A DNA stretch of 64,000 bases from Archegozetes longisetosus (taxonomy: Eukaryota > Arthropoda > Arachnida > Sarcoptiformes > Trhypochthoniidae): positions 2,247,843-2,311,842 of the forward strand of contig JAEMBT020000003.1 of assembly GCA_018873245.2 (NCBI GenBank), in the 5' to 3' direction. Shown here one piece after another: positions 48,156 through 60,459 of this stretch. A model generated the notes under the pieces. It was not told where the DNA came from. It saw nothing but the letters and a program-made list of their open reading frames with translations, and did no database searches. The position numbers were made by a program, and so were the translations under genes. Numbering within the stretch: the first letter of the stretch is position 1; each line of letters starts with the position of its first letter.

Positions 48156-51100
48156 CAGTTTTGCCCATTGTATTTATTCTGTAAAGAATTTTTTGTATAG
48201 GAAAATCACTTAACTTTAGATGTTGTCTGAACTTGGGACTCGAATTTCTAAGCTTTTCATAAGCATTACAATAATTTCTTAGAAACTTCGTCATTACACT
48301 CGAAAGTTCAATAATCAGTAACTTTTGTCAAGAATAAAAGACATGCTATTTTTTATGAGTCAATTTTAGAGTTCAAACCAAATACTATTTATCATTCTTG
48401 ATGTTTTTCAATTATGAACCTTTTCTTCACTTCACTTCGATAAGACTTTTTCAAATTTATGTCCAATAAAGAAAAATTGATCACAGATTCAACTGTTCCA
48501 GAAAAGTTATTCAATCAGATACCCTTTTGGTAAAATTTGCTGGATCTTCATTTCAATATAACATAAATAAACATGAAACTTTGGCGACTATAAGCTATTG
48601 CATTACATTATGTGATGTGCAGTTTGTCAATACTTATGGCTTTTCTCATATTTTGAATGTGAGCATTTTACTTGAGAAATAGTTTAGCCCAAAATATTGA
48701 AACAAAACTCAAATTTGTTCAGTATTGATGAAAAATTCGCTCATTATTTGGAATTCGACTCATTCTTATTGGGTAGAAGACATTTTCAAAATTTTTGAAC
48801 ATAGAATAGAAAATTTTTCTGATTTCTTATGTCAATCAGAAGAGCAGATGTGAAATCGACTTCACTATAATAGATGATTGCGTGTATGTCATCTGAATTA
48901 TTAATACAATTTTGTCGATAACACAGCTCTATCAAACTGACAGTCATATACTTCCTCTTATATTTAGAAGTCAAGTTAAAAGCATTGTTTGCGCTAAGAA
49001 TCAGCTTAATTGGATTAAAAACTCTAAATCACGTACAGATTGACGAAACATTTTCGTCCATCTCTCTTTAAATGACTTAGGAAACATCAACCTTATTATG
49101 ACGCTTATTTTAGTCTTCAGTTAGAACTAGTGGAGGAATAAGAAATTTCGAGTGGGCACAAACCATATAGATTTCTGGTTAAATATACTTTTCTCATTAA
49201 AATCCTTTATGTAACAATTTTAAACTTGAGTTGCAATCTATCTTTATTTTATAGCAATTATTACAACAGATAGACAAAATTTCATACTCAGAAATACACA
49301 ATTTCTTACGTGAGGTTAGTGAATGATTCAATTGGAGTACCAGCGCACCCGAGGCCCTACTCAGTTCACCACTGGTTAAATCTGATAAACTTTTATGCTT
49401 GAAATATCGATGAAGCTATTGTTTATGAAACAAACAAAAACTTTTAGCATATGTTGGCTGAAGTCAATCTATAAATTGGAGTTTTGTATGGTCGCAATTC
49501 TAAACCTTGTCTAATTTCTATTTGATATTTCACAAGTTATGAATAGATAAAACGATAATTATTTAATAACTTAATACCATTCATATAATGAATGAATTCT
49601 CAAGTTCTTGAACTAACAAAATGCAAACTGTAAACAGCAAATATTTGTGTTTTATACAAAAGATCGAACAATCGGATTTGCGGCCTCTTCATGTTCTCTA
49701 TGATTTCGGTCCTATATCTGAAAGATATATAGGTTGAACTTAGCCAAGATCTGCCAGTTATTCTCATAGAACCAATAACTTCTACTAATTCAAATTCGAT
49801 AATAAATGGTACCAACATTATAGATAAGTATTGCTAGTCTCTACTAACAAACTGATCAATTGCATTAGGAGAATGAAAGGAGCACCTATACTTATCAATT
49901 AACTTTTGCAGAATACACTTCCAAAGTATTCATATCCAAACAATCTTTTAAATTAACAGCTTGATTTTGATAATCAATTGAAACTTAGTTAACTAAAAGA
50001 TATGTACCGTTGACCGAAAAAAGTTATGCATTGATCCCGGATTAATCCCTGGTCAATTTGGATAAAATAACAGCAACGAGACATAAATTGGAACAATAAT
50101 TTAGTCATTTCAAAACATGATTAGTCCTTAGTTTAGTCATGAAAAGTCAATTTAATATTCATAATGACAATCAATGAATCATAAAGTGAAGTTGCCAATA
50201 AGACTTATCAAGTCATTTTATCGTTCAATTTATAACATACTTTTAGAGGAACCACAATAAACTTCTCATCAAAATATGAATACTTGTTTTTGAAGAAGGG
50301 CCTTAGGTTTAAGACTAAAACACTAAACGGCACATATTAAGACATATAGACACATAAGTTTTCATTTCATTTAATCACTCAACTCTTAATATAATGGCGA
50401 AATAATATAGAGATAAGTAGTTCATACGTCTTGTCGTGAAAGTATTCAGATTTTAACTACAATAACGACATACGAATGATTTACTGCTTTACAAATAGCT
50501 ATTAATGTTAACTCTCATTCATATGAATCTGTACGGGAGTGAAGCTAAAAGTTTGAGCCATCAAATTAGGATTAGTTCTAAACTTTTAGTGATTAAGATT
50601 CTCTTTCAATTTAAAAGTAGTGTTTAATGCTTTATATACTCCTAATCTTAAACCTAACTAGGGAATGTAAAGCTACTTATTCCTCCAAATTTCTTTAAAA
50701 ACGATACCAAATTATCGGAAGTGATTAATCATATGGGAATTAACCTAAATTTTGGACCATTTTTAGTTTTATTCTTAATTTTGAAATTTAAATTTTTGAA
50801 ATTTAAATTTTTGCAATGCATATGTTATATGTATATTATATGTACAATGACTTTTTATTTGATGCAGTGTTATACTATACGATTTGCTATTATATTAGCT
50901 TAATTACTATTAAATAAAAACATATTAAAATCAAAAAGATGGCCCAAAAAGACTATTAATTGCTATTTATCGAATTATATTCTATTGATTAACATCATTT
51001 TTGTTTAAGTTCTGAGGAATAAGTAGCTTTATATTCTCTAGTAAGGCTCTTCCTTAAAAAAAAGTGTACATGTGTTATTTTCAACTATTGAAAAATTTTT

Positions 51101-53104
51101 GACTCGGTATTTTTTGGAAATTTGATCATTAACATGACTCAAGATCTATGATTAAAAGTTCTAAATTGATTATTAAGAATGCGTATATTGATTAATATCA
51201 GTAAACTCAATACAGATATGAATGGGTTGTCCTTCCCTAAAGTTTATCAGCTCTTATATATCTTGTGAATTGATAAATACACAGCTTTTATCAGTTGACG
51301 GTACCAGAAAATTAAAATACTCATGATCTGAAAAGCTATAGTGAAGTCCGAGCTAGGTTTGGCACTGATTAAAGTGATAGCTATTATGGAATGAGTGATC
51401 TAAAGCAAATATTTCAGGAAGATGTATGAAACAAGTTTATATTAACAGAAAATTTATGTTTTCTATAAAGGGCAAACATAAGTCATAAACTTTATCTAAA
51501 AGCGGCAAATCTAAAAGTTTAATTTTACTCTAAATGTGCACTTTTGAGTTGGAGCCTTTAGTAATATTTTGATTTATTTTAAATTTTGCTCCACAATGCA
51601 ATTTTTTCGACAAAATTGATGGCTACGGACTTCACTTCAATTTTTGCTATTCAATGACAGAATCAGCACTTTTATTGACTGCTAAAGAAGAGAAGAGGAC
51701 GAAAATAATCAAATTATTATTAAAAGTTTTTTCATTGAAAAAGAGTGAACAAATATTTACATATTTAGCACATCTAAACATATAGTGTTTTACTGCAATG
51801 GCTCAGTTTGACTGAAACCGTTAAACTGCTTAGAAGTGCGATCGTTAAGACTTGAATAGCAATCAGTTTGTGCTTCATTTTGTATGCATAAGATTTTTAC
51901 AAATGAAATTAAGTTCGTCGTTGTCGTACTTTGGATAAATATTTTTTCAGAGTAATAATCATTGCATTGTTGTACTGATAGGACAAAATTCTAGCTTTAT
52001 ATTTCAATCAGAGTTAAAATGACTAGACTTCCAAGGCTTTCTCGTATTGCTTGTTTTTGACTTGCCGCAAATTATTTTCGGGTCATTTGATTGATCACAA
52101 TTTTCACAAAGAATCAATACTTCAATACATTTCCAAAACATTTTAAAGACTGTAACGCAAACACGATAACTAAAGCAGCTGAAAAATAGTTTATCTGAAA
52201 ATATAATAGCACTTGTTCCACAAAATGACTGCTCGTTCACCAAATGATTATTGTGTTTGCTTAAAGTTTTATTACTTTTACTCAGATTAAGTCACTTACC
52301 GTGTTGGACCTGAGGTCAATACAAATGAAGTCCTTCTACAAAAGAATTGATAAAAATCAAGTCCTGCTAAGGAAACATCTAATACATCATGAATTAAATT
52401 ATAAATAGGAGTCCTTCATAGAGATAATCCTTCTAACCATCCAATCTCTCTTCTCTTAATCTGCTTCAACCACAAAATGCTGTTGAGTTTAGTTCTTTTA
52501 CTCTTAAGATGAGATTCTCAGGAGAATGACAAAGCTTATCGCTCCTTCTGTACTCTAGCAGTCAAACTAAACTGAGCAACCAATACAGTAATCTGTTCAT
52601 ATTCCTTATGCTCGAATGACCGATATCAGAAATTCAAATCTTATTTAAATGCAAAACTAGAATTTGGTTTTTAAGTTTTGACGGCTCCCACTTTTGATGA
52701 ACTTTTTTCTAATACTCGATATCTTTTGATTACTTGATAGTATTATACGATTCTTATAAATCCCCTATCGCCAGCAGAAAAAGTTTTGCAATCTCTTTGC
52801 TTGTTATTTATTTAGTATTTGTCAATATTAGAGTTATGCCAACTCTGCTATTGACAATAAGTTATTGTTATTGAAGATTATGCAACTCATTAAACATAAG
52901 AATCGTATAGTCAAACAAAGTCCAGACTAAAAATAGATTACAATTCTATACGTTCTGATTCATCAAAATAATAAGTTATGCAATCGTAAACCTCTCTCAT
53001 TACAATAATAACAAAAATAATAATAATGAGTTTTTCATGAGAACTACTTCTAAACTTGTAGTTTTCAATTAATCATGTAACGGCAAAAGTTCAGCAAATC
53101 AATG
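48156..53104. other. Mostly AT-rich DNA, no firm gene
   Basis: Coding-like but unsupported frames on the minus strand lie at 48786-48974, 49600-49818 and 52004-52243. None has both splice borders or a recognisable domain. I see no RNA gene or transposon. Confidence 0.35.
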
Positions 53105-53110
53105 TTTATT
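53105..53110 (-). terminator. AATAAA polyadenylation signal of the ML-domain gene
   Basis: AATAAA on the minus strand, 76 bp after the predicted stop codon of the GM2-activator-like gene. Position and sequence fit a cleavage signal. Confidence 0.5.
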
Positions 53111-53186
53111 TTCAGTTATAACTATTTAAATAAACAGATAATGACACGATCAAAACTTCATTTTTATCAAATCAAACCAGACATAA

Positions 53187-53798
53187 TCAGTTGACAATAA
53201 GATTAGCCTCTCCTTCAAGGCATCCAATTTTATCTTTATTATGATCGAACCAAGTCCATCTCACTGCATAGAAACCCTGTTCAAACAAAACTTAATTTAA
53301 GCTGTCATGAAATCAAAGCAAACCAATGACTTGGTACTGAAATAATTACATTAGCTAGCCATGATTCAAATGAACTCAGCTTAACATCTGATACTTTAAC
53401 TTCATAGTTATACCCCTCAACAGTCTTGGGAGTCATTGGACAGCCACAGGTTGTGTTGGTAGCAATTTCTTGGAACATACAAAAGTTATCGTCATCTTTT
53501 TACGACAGATATCATAGTCACATGTAATAAAATTACTACACGGAATTTTGACTCGAATTGGAACCATTAGTACTCTCATTATTCTCCAAACTTCTACTTT
53601 TGAGTAGGAACCTGGAAGTATCTCTTTATCGATAGTCCATTTAGCGCCAACTTTAAAATTTTTGAATCTGACTGGATCTGGTGCTTGTATGTCATGCCAA
53701 TGAACGGTTGCATTACGTCCACCACAATCTCGCCATTTCAGTGCATCGATTGTTACAACTGAGATTAATATTACCAAAAGTTCCAAAACATACATCAT
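53187..53798 (-). pseudogene. GM2-activator-like ML-domain gene with one frameshift
   Basis: Exons are 53350-53798 and 53187-53276, with a 73-bp intron (GTAATT to TGAACAG, phase 0). It encodes a secreted lipid-binding protein of the ML (MD-2-related) fold. In order there is a signal peptide (MMYVLELLVILISVV, about residues 1-19), WRDCGG, KIPC then TCDYDIC, CGCPM, and a last exon GFYAVRWTWFD then GCLEGE. The Cys pattern matches GM2 activators better than NPC2. GM2 activators lift glycolipids from membranes; arthropod relatives are secreted. The frame breaks at an A5 run on the minus strand (53497-53501). One missing base there explains it, since the exons sum to 539 nt and one more gives 180 codons. 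So this is either a very young pseudogene or a sequencing error in an intact gene. The neighbour at 54664 is divergent. Confidence 0.85.
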
Positions 53799-53846
53799 TT
53801 TATCCTCCGATTCAATTTCAATTAGCAGAAGCGTTACGTTTATGTG

Positions 53847-53854
53847 CTTTTATA
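53847..53854 (-). promoter_or_regulatory. TATA box of the ML-domain gene
   Basis: ATATAAAAGC on the minus strand, about 50 bp before the start codon. This is close to a textbook TATA box and predicts a very short 5' leader. Confidence 0.6.
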
Positions 53855-54663
53855 TGAAATAATAAATATAATCCTTTACGAACCGAATGATAATAACCCT
53901 CACTCATCATTAATATATCAGTGCCACTAAACCTCTATTCAATTTGATCTCTTATCAAACTGGATTAATTAAAATCATCAATTATGCTTTATTTCTATTT
54001 TCCTAAATACACATTAAGCTATATTTTAAATCTTATGCGTCAGATTTCTGTTGTTTTGCTCAATATTTCATTTTGAGATAGTGTTCGTATTGTTTAATTT
54101 GAATCTTTCCTTAAATATCTATTTAAAAAGTTTTAAATTCTCGCCAAATCAATTGAACAGTTATTAGATTAAACCTTATTTATACACTTGTCTTAATGTA
54201 TGCAACAGGAAATAAAGAACAAAACATCCTTCAAATCCTGTTATTTCTTTATGAACTTAGCAACTTTGTACTTATCAACAATAACATGAAATAGTTGTAG
54301 ACTTCCTGACCAATTATTCGATGACGTTTAAGATTTCTATGCAATATTTTTCTTTCCTAAGTGTGCATTACTTCAAATCAGAAATTTCAAATTGATCAAT
54401 TTTATTAATTTTTAGTTTGAGGGAAAAAGTTCCTACTTCAATAACAGTTATATCGTGAAAAAGTTTGATGACTTTTCGAAAGATATCCATTCATTCTTAT
54501 AATTACTCAAAGCTTTCATATTGGCTTTCTATTTTATTCATGAGTTCAAAATATATAATGTAGTTGGAAAGCATTTAAATCCTAATCCTTGTCATAAGCT
54601 TTATATGAGATCTAAAAATCTTTAGTGCAATTATTTGAAGGCTAGCTGTAATTTTTTAGCAAA
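53855..54663. other. Divergent intergenic region
   Basis: This is the gap between the start codons of two divergent genes, minus strand at 53798 and plus strand at 54664. It is AT-rich. A weak TATA-like TTTATATGAG lies near 54600 for the plus-strand gene. Confidence 0.4.
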
Positions 54664-57545
54664 ATGAAAATAAAAGTCGTGGTGTTAGTCTTTATTCAAG
54701 TATTAAGTGTAAGCTCTCCATCAGAATTGTCATATCGCTACCCATGTTTTAGTGGAAGTTGTACTGGATTTTGTGTACCACAAAGAGAGTGCTGTGAGAA
54801 TCATAGAAATTTTTGCTATAATGGTCGGTATTGGGATTACTTAAACCATGGAAATTGTAGTCGTAACGAGTATTGCTGTATCAGTGGCAACATTAAGTGT
54901 CAAAGTGAGTAAAAAATTGACTACTAAAAATTGATTAGGTTCAATAAGTTACAGTCAATATTGTCTTACGAATAAACGCTAACTTTTAAGTGGGAGTGCA
55001 ATAGTTTTTCACCTGAAAAGTGTCTAGAAACTTGATTTCGTAATCAAGATACTATTAATAGCTGAAATTAATAACGCAGTCGATTTCTTCATCCTTTTTC
55101 ATAGGCTGTGATGAGGGAACTGAGAAAGTCAATGGAACATGTGTTGACATCAATGAGTATGATTTAGTTATTTTCAATTCTAACTTAAACTTGAGGCCTA
55201 AACTACTTAAAACAACTAGATTTCAATATATTAGGGTCAGTTGAAAAGTTTCCGTCCCGACATACTTCCCGTATATGTAGGATTGAATTATTGCTTTTTT
55301 TTATTAAAGTGGCCTCTGGTGGCTCAATGCCAAAAATATCAAAATCATACCTTTTTACGTTGCTAAGCAACAATAAATAACTAAATACCCTTGACATCCT
55401 TTTGTGGATGTCTTCCAGTGTCAAAAACTTTATCATTGCACGATACTCGAGTTTATCCATTTTAAAATTAAACATCAAATTAACCAATTTATTTATTGTT
55501 GCTTAGCAACTTAAAAAGGTATGATTTTGATATTTTTGGTATTGAGTCACCAGAGGTCACTTTAATAAAAAAACGCAATAATTCAATTCTATATATACGG
55601 CAAGTATGTCGGGACTGAAACTTTTCAACTGACCCTAATATTTGATTAGATGCGAGCAAACATACGGACTCTGTTCTGGACATAAATGTATCAATACTTA
55701 TGGCAATTATACGTGTGAATGCTTCGATAGCTACCAAATGATAGGTCTGTCAATTTGTAGAAATTGTATCAAAATATTTCTTATGTTTCTTACGTTCTAA
55801 AAAAGGGAATCTCAAAACCTGTCAACACATGAATCAGTCAGAAACGGTTGACTTATTATTTTCAGCATCTCTCACAATAAACTTGATGCAATTGAATCGA
55901 AAAAATAAAACAGATTCAGCAAATAGTATCAAAATGATATACAGCGGAACCGTATCTCCAAGATCGATAGACTATAGTTTTAGTGGTAATTACATGGCAT
56001 GGACTGATATCGCACTAAACCAGATAAATATCGCTCCCATTAATGACGATAATCCAAGTCTAGTTAGGGATAGACTCATCTTGAGATTCGTTAAGAATCC
56101 AATATCTGTAGCGATTGATTGGATCCATAACTTGCTCTACTGGACAGATTTGGAAACAAGAACTATAAACGTCGCGAATATTTTCAGACCTAATGATTAT
56201 TATATCGTAATCAATGCCACGGATCAAGAGCCGCATGATTTAGTAGTCAATGTTTTGGATAATGTGCTCGTTTGGAATCATATAGGGCTCAAACCCAGAC
56301 TTATGAGATCATTTCAAGACGGAACCAATCAATCGATTCTATATTCGACTCATAAACAAGCATTCTGTATAACTATTGATGTTTTCCTTAAAAGATACTA
56401 TTTTATAGATATAGAAGACTTCACCTTATATTCAATTAACTTTGAGGGAACAGATGAGAGAAAAATATTTTCTTCGAGAAATATAATTAGGTCTATCAAT
56501 AGTATGAACGTTTATCACGATGAGATCTTTATGTCAACTGATGAGCTCATATTCAAAATGAATAAATTCGCTCACTTTGACAAACTTAAAGGAATAAAAG
56601 CTGAGGCTTTAGTCAAATCAATGATATTCCGTTCAAATGAAGCTTTTGATACTGATAATACGACTGATTTTTATAGAAATCCGATATATAGCTTTAGAAT
56701 AGTTGACCCGATATTACAACCAGAAGTTGACAATAAGTGCTTTCATGCAAAATGTTCACATTTATGCCTGCCTTCGGATAGGAATAAACTATTTCGCTGC
56801 ATTTGTCCCATAAATACTGTTTTAGTTAATTCTACAGTCTGTACAGAACAAAGATTTAAGGCCCTAGTTATGGATTCAATAAGTTGGGAATCAGATCTTC
56901 AGAAATTAATCGATCACTCCATTAGTAAATCAATTGATTTGAGAAAACTTTTGAATCAATCCTTTGTTGAACAAGTAGACTTAAATAAGTTGTTCAATAG
57001 TAGCTTTGAAGATACCTTAAAAATGAGACAACTTTTTGATTTTACTGCGAATCAATCGTTAGATATGAAAAAGTCTTTTATTAAATCACTTAAAGAAACT
57101 TTGTTTTGGAAAAAAGTTTTGAACTCAACACTTCATAACAATAACGAATTAGAAAAGCTGTTGGATCAGTCTCTTCTTAGCAATGACTTGACGCAACTAT
57201 TCGAGTTTATAAGCAATTTGACCGAATCTAACTCTAAAACTAATCAAATTATTCATTCATCGCATCAATTATTTGCTGAAAATAATAACAGAAATGGAGA
57301 ACAAGTTATTCTATCATTTATTCTGATAGGAATATTTGTCATTATTATTCTGTTTCTTCTGATTGGGTATGAGATCAATTTCAGTTTTTATATTTTTATC
57401 ATTTTGTGGTTTTTTCAATAATCGTAGAGTTAAATTGAAATTAATAAACTTTAATAAGAATTCGTTGTCTTCAACACATCGCGAACCTTTGTTTCAAGAA
57501 TCTCAAGATATTAATCTGGTTCGAGAAATGGAAAGTAAAACATAG
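54664..57545 (+). CDS. LDL-receptor-like single-pass receptor (695 aa) with a repeat stalk
   Basis: Exons are 54664-54904, 55105-55156, 55650-55765, 55806-57366 and 57428-57545. Junction codons fit (AGC, GAA, TGG, GGA) and the sum is 2088 nt, 696 codons. The order of parts is: signal peptide (residues 1 to about 20); a Cys-rich segment with a clip-like pattern (CVPQRECC, then NEYCC); a calcium-binding-type EGF domain (DINECEQTYG, CINTYGNYTCEC); a degenerate six-bladed YWTD propeller (AWTD, LLYWTD, YYFIDIED; about residues 185-400); a second EGF (CSHLCLP, CICP; about 446-480); eight 14-residue repeats (494-604); a membrane helix (about 637-657); and a 38-residue cytoplasmic tail without NPxY. 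The layout is that of LRP/LDLR ectodomains without class A repeats, so lipoprotein or protein-ligand uptake or signalling at the cell surface is inferred. The third intron is only 40 bp in this model and is the weakest junction. Confidence 0.85.
55234..55635 (-). mobile_element. Internally deleted mariner element, 402 bp
   Basis: Long terminal inverted repeats (about 160 bp) begin GGGTCAGTTGAAAAGTTTC, and TA flanks both sides (55232-55233 and 55636-55637). Between the repeats, on the minus strand, is the start of a mariner transposase (KMDKLEYRAMIKFLTLEDI), the first helix of the DNA-binding domain; the rest is deleted. It sits in intron 2 of the receptor gene, 14 bp before the exon 3 acceptor junction. 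Confidence 0.85.
56875..57208 (+). repeat. Eight-fold 42-bp coding repeat (14-residue stalk repeat)
   Basis: Eight diverged units of 14 codons (the last has 13) read S-[ILF]-x4-D-L-x-K-L-[LF]-[ND]-x. Examples are SISKSIDLRKLLNQ and SFVEQVDLNKLFNS. Fourteen residues equal two heptads, and the Leu spacing suits an amphipathic helix or coiled coil. Asn-x-Ser/Thr sites fall at unit borders (NQS, NSS, NST), so the stalk is probably glycosylated at regular steps. The DNA copies are diverged, so this is an old repeat. Confidence 0.8.
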
Positions 57546-57878
57546 TTTTCGATATAACTAAGTTTGAAACGGACATTGATGATCCATAAATAACAAAAGT
57601 GAAACTTATCTTTGAAAAATCGGTCTTAAATTTAATTCAACTAAAGCATTAAGTAATGAGCGATAGAATCGAAGCAACATTTTTATCAATCGATTATTTT
57701 TATTGTAATCAACCAAATATACGTTGATTTTATCAAAGTTAAAATAAAAGCAGAAAATAAACTCAAAGTTACAAAGAAAACCAAGACTTGAGTAATTTTC
57801 CCATTTGTTCAAGCATATTCAGTATTCTTCTTGAAATAAGTAAATAATCCACCACAATATTCAAGTTGTTTGGCAAAA
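57546..57878. other. Probable 3' UTR of the receptor gene
   Basis: AATAAA-type hexamers near 57744-57765 (AAAATAAAAG and AAAATAAACT) could be polyadenylation signals about 200 bp after the stop. No gene is seen. Confidence 0.35.
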
Positions 57879-58740
57879 ATGGAAAGTTTTCCCAGCCAGT
57901 TGGAGTATGGATGCCTTCTGAAATTTTTTAAAGCTTTCAGTTGTCATCGATTCTGTCGAACTGTTTAGTTTCAAAACGAACTTACCATCAAATTTAGTGT
58001 CAAATTCTTGTCTCAAAGGATGTGCCTCAAGTCAGTTGAGATTGTGGAATAAACCAAAAACAGCAAGTACATTGCTAGAAACTGGTTTATGTGTACAATC
58101 ATTAAAAGCAGAAATAACTGACAAACTTTTAATTTAAGTGCAATTCATAGCAGTTTCACTCAGAAAGCTATCAATTTATTAGATGACTTCTTTCTATAGT
58201 GAAGTGCAACTTTTCAAACGAGTGAAACACCAAATCATTTCTAAGGCGTTACGCAAACTGTTTCCGCCTGTCAACAATAATTAAATACTAGTAGCAATCA
58301 ATTGTTCAAAATATCTATATGGAACGATAGCAAACAAGTTGAAATCATCGTCATTTAAATCGATTGCGATCTCTTTGAGTTTTACAGCAGCAACGAGTCC
58401 GAGGATAATCGATTTTGTTATACATAATAATAGTAACAAATTCCATCAAATCGATGTAGAAGTACATAACCAAAGTAATCAATTGGGTCTATGTTCATTA
58501 GATGCTAATGAAATGCCAAAACTAATATATGCAATTGTGTTCACAACCAAATCGAACAAATAAAACTTAAAGCTCAGACAGAACGTATAGTAGCGCCTCA
58601 TCAAATCACAAGAGTATGCACTTTTTTCAGGCGCAACCTTAACAGTTCAGTTGCAAATTCAGACAGAAGATAGCAAAAAGTTGATGCTGAACTTCTCGAC
58701 ACTAATTAATACTTTCTATGAGTTCAAATTTTCCTGACAT
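57879..58740 (+). pseudogene. Degenerate coding tract starting with an F-box-like segment
   Basis: ATG at 57879 opens a frame with LEYGCLLKFFKAFSCHRFC, which fits an F-box core (a Leu-Leu-x-Ile/Phe-Phe pattern and Cys-x2-x-Cys-Arg), but a TAG follows within 30 codons and a TAA later. Further along the same strand are gene-like stretches in other frames: 58339-58563 (75 codons, no ATG) and about 58600-58738 (ALFSGATLTVQLQIQTED). They may belong to one broken gene or to several. I am fairly sure that this is decayed coding sequence, less sure of the F-box call. Confidence 0.35.
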
Positions 58741-59272
58741 CAAACATTTGATATATGGAACCTTAATTTTCTATGAAAATTGCACATTTAAGAGAAAATG
58801 CAAAAAAGTTAAGACAAATTCAAGTTTTAATTATCATTGTTTTAAGTGGTAAACTTGGAATTTTTGTGAGTTCATGTCATTCTAAAAACTGGTCATTTTA
58901 AAAAGATTGTATCTGTATTAAGAAACCTCATTGTTTTCGAATAAATTTGGATCAAATTCAAGAAAAATTGAGAAATTGAGAGATTTTGAAAAAAGTACAA
59001 AAAGTTTAGATTTTTTGGAACATTTTTTGATCATCGGTGCTTAACTCAAAGTTTCCAAACGCTTAGACAAATAGAGAAAAAGTGGTACTTTCGATAAAGC
59101 TGATTCTCTGAAAATGAGAGAAGCAGGGAGAACAGAAATACCATCAAAAAGTGCATACGAAGCAATCCAATTAGTATCAAGGAAAGAGCAAATTTCAAAT
59201 TAAATTGATTATACTGTTCTCGAAAGTTAGACCTTCTGGTTAAAAAGTAATAATCGGATAAAAGACAATCAG
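58741..59272. other. AT-rich DNA, no gene seen
   Basis: Lys/Asn-rich short frames only, ending at the left arm of the inverted duplication. Confidence 0.4.
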
Positions 59273-60459
59273 AAATTTGAGAGATTTGGTAAAAATAGAA
59301 TTATTGCAATTATTTATCATTTCGTTAATAGTTCTAATGACTCGTCGCAACTTAAATGGTTCACACGTAGTGAGAATAATTCGAATCAACGATTCCGGTT
59401 AACATAACATAAAGCAAAATCATCACTATATTGCTCATTAGTTTTCAAGTTGTAAACAAAACACTTGAAATTATTTTGCTCTTCAGGAATTGGTTTGAAA
59501 CCTATTGTAAATTTGATTCACTTTAATATTATTGTTTCGATTTATATTTCCTCTAAAAGACATTTTCGACTTTACTCTAAAACATCGAAAAATGAAAGCT
59601 AAACGTATTAGTGATAAACTCAAGCGATTTATTTATCAATATAAGGACCCAAAAGTTATATTAAAAATCTTTTCAAACAATCACAAATTCAAAACATTTA
59701 AAAATCAGATGAAAAACAATTTATGAATCAAATGGTATAAAAGCAATCAATTTGATTATGAGTTTTAAATTAGTTTAGTCTCGAGATTAAGTTTTCATGC
59801 AGCCAGTTCTACCTCGTTGGGATGAAGGTCTTTGTAATGTCTGACCAGAGACTTTTTCCATAAATAAGTTCTGAGACATACTTTACACTGATATCTATCG
59901 CCAAACTTGAAGTCTTCTGTGATCAAAGGTGAACCCACTTGTGGTCGACGGCCTTGAAGGCGAACTTTTTTTCACAGTGGAGACCATCGATGAATACTTC
60001 TTTTTGACCAAATTAGCAGTTCTTGATATAAGCGCTTCCTCTTGCAACGATTTCAATGATGTCAAGCTTTCGTCTGAAGCCTTTTCGATTGAACGCACCT
60101 CAACATCGAATTCTTCTGACTCTATGTCGGATTTTGAGTGTTCTTTGATTTGACTGAATTGAGAGGAAGTCATGACATGATCGCAATCATTACTAATAAA
60201 ATCAATGAGACAAATAAAATAAGTTTTCAATAAGACTTTGGTTAATCTAAACATAATTTTATCTGAAAAGCACTCATTTTAATAAAAAGAGACATTAATT
60301 AACTAATGTTTAAAAGATGATAAAAACTTGAAATACATGTCGTGTTCGTAGACCAAACTGATATCTTCTAAACCTTTGATTTGGAGAAATTTCGAGGTAT
60401 CCAGAAACTCATTAACACGTGATTCAGGAATAGTAACAAATCCGATATAAATATAATTA
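59273..60459. repeat. Left arm of a 1.18-kb inverted duplication
   Basis: It is nearly identical, in reverse complement, to 61763-62942. Similarity starts near AAATTTGAGA at the outer end and stops at AATTATATTTATATCGG at the inner end. Differences are few and include one base in a homopolymer (59966-59972) and a Thr/Ala codon change. The arm includes the end of the BTB domain, a 144-bp intron, the zinc-finger exon and 3' flanking DNA. Confidence 0.9.

Noticed and set aside
55489-55737. 82-codon minus-strand frame in the receptor gene
   Set aside because: It runs across the mariner inverted repeat and is antisense to the EGF exon, so it is not a gene.
59532-59726. 64-codon frame kept in both duplication arms (also 62494-62688)
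   Set aside because: It is identical only because the arms are near-identical. It starts at TTG, is Lys/Phe-rich and shows no independent sign of selection.
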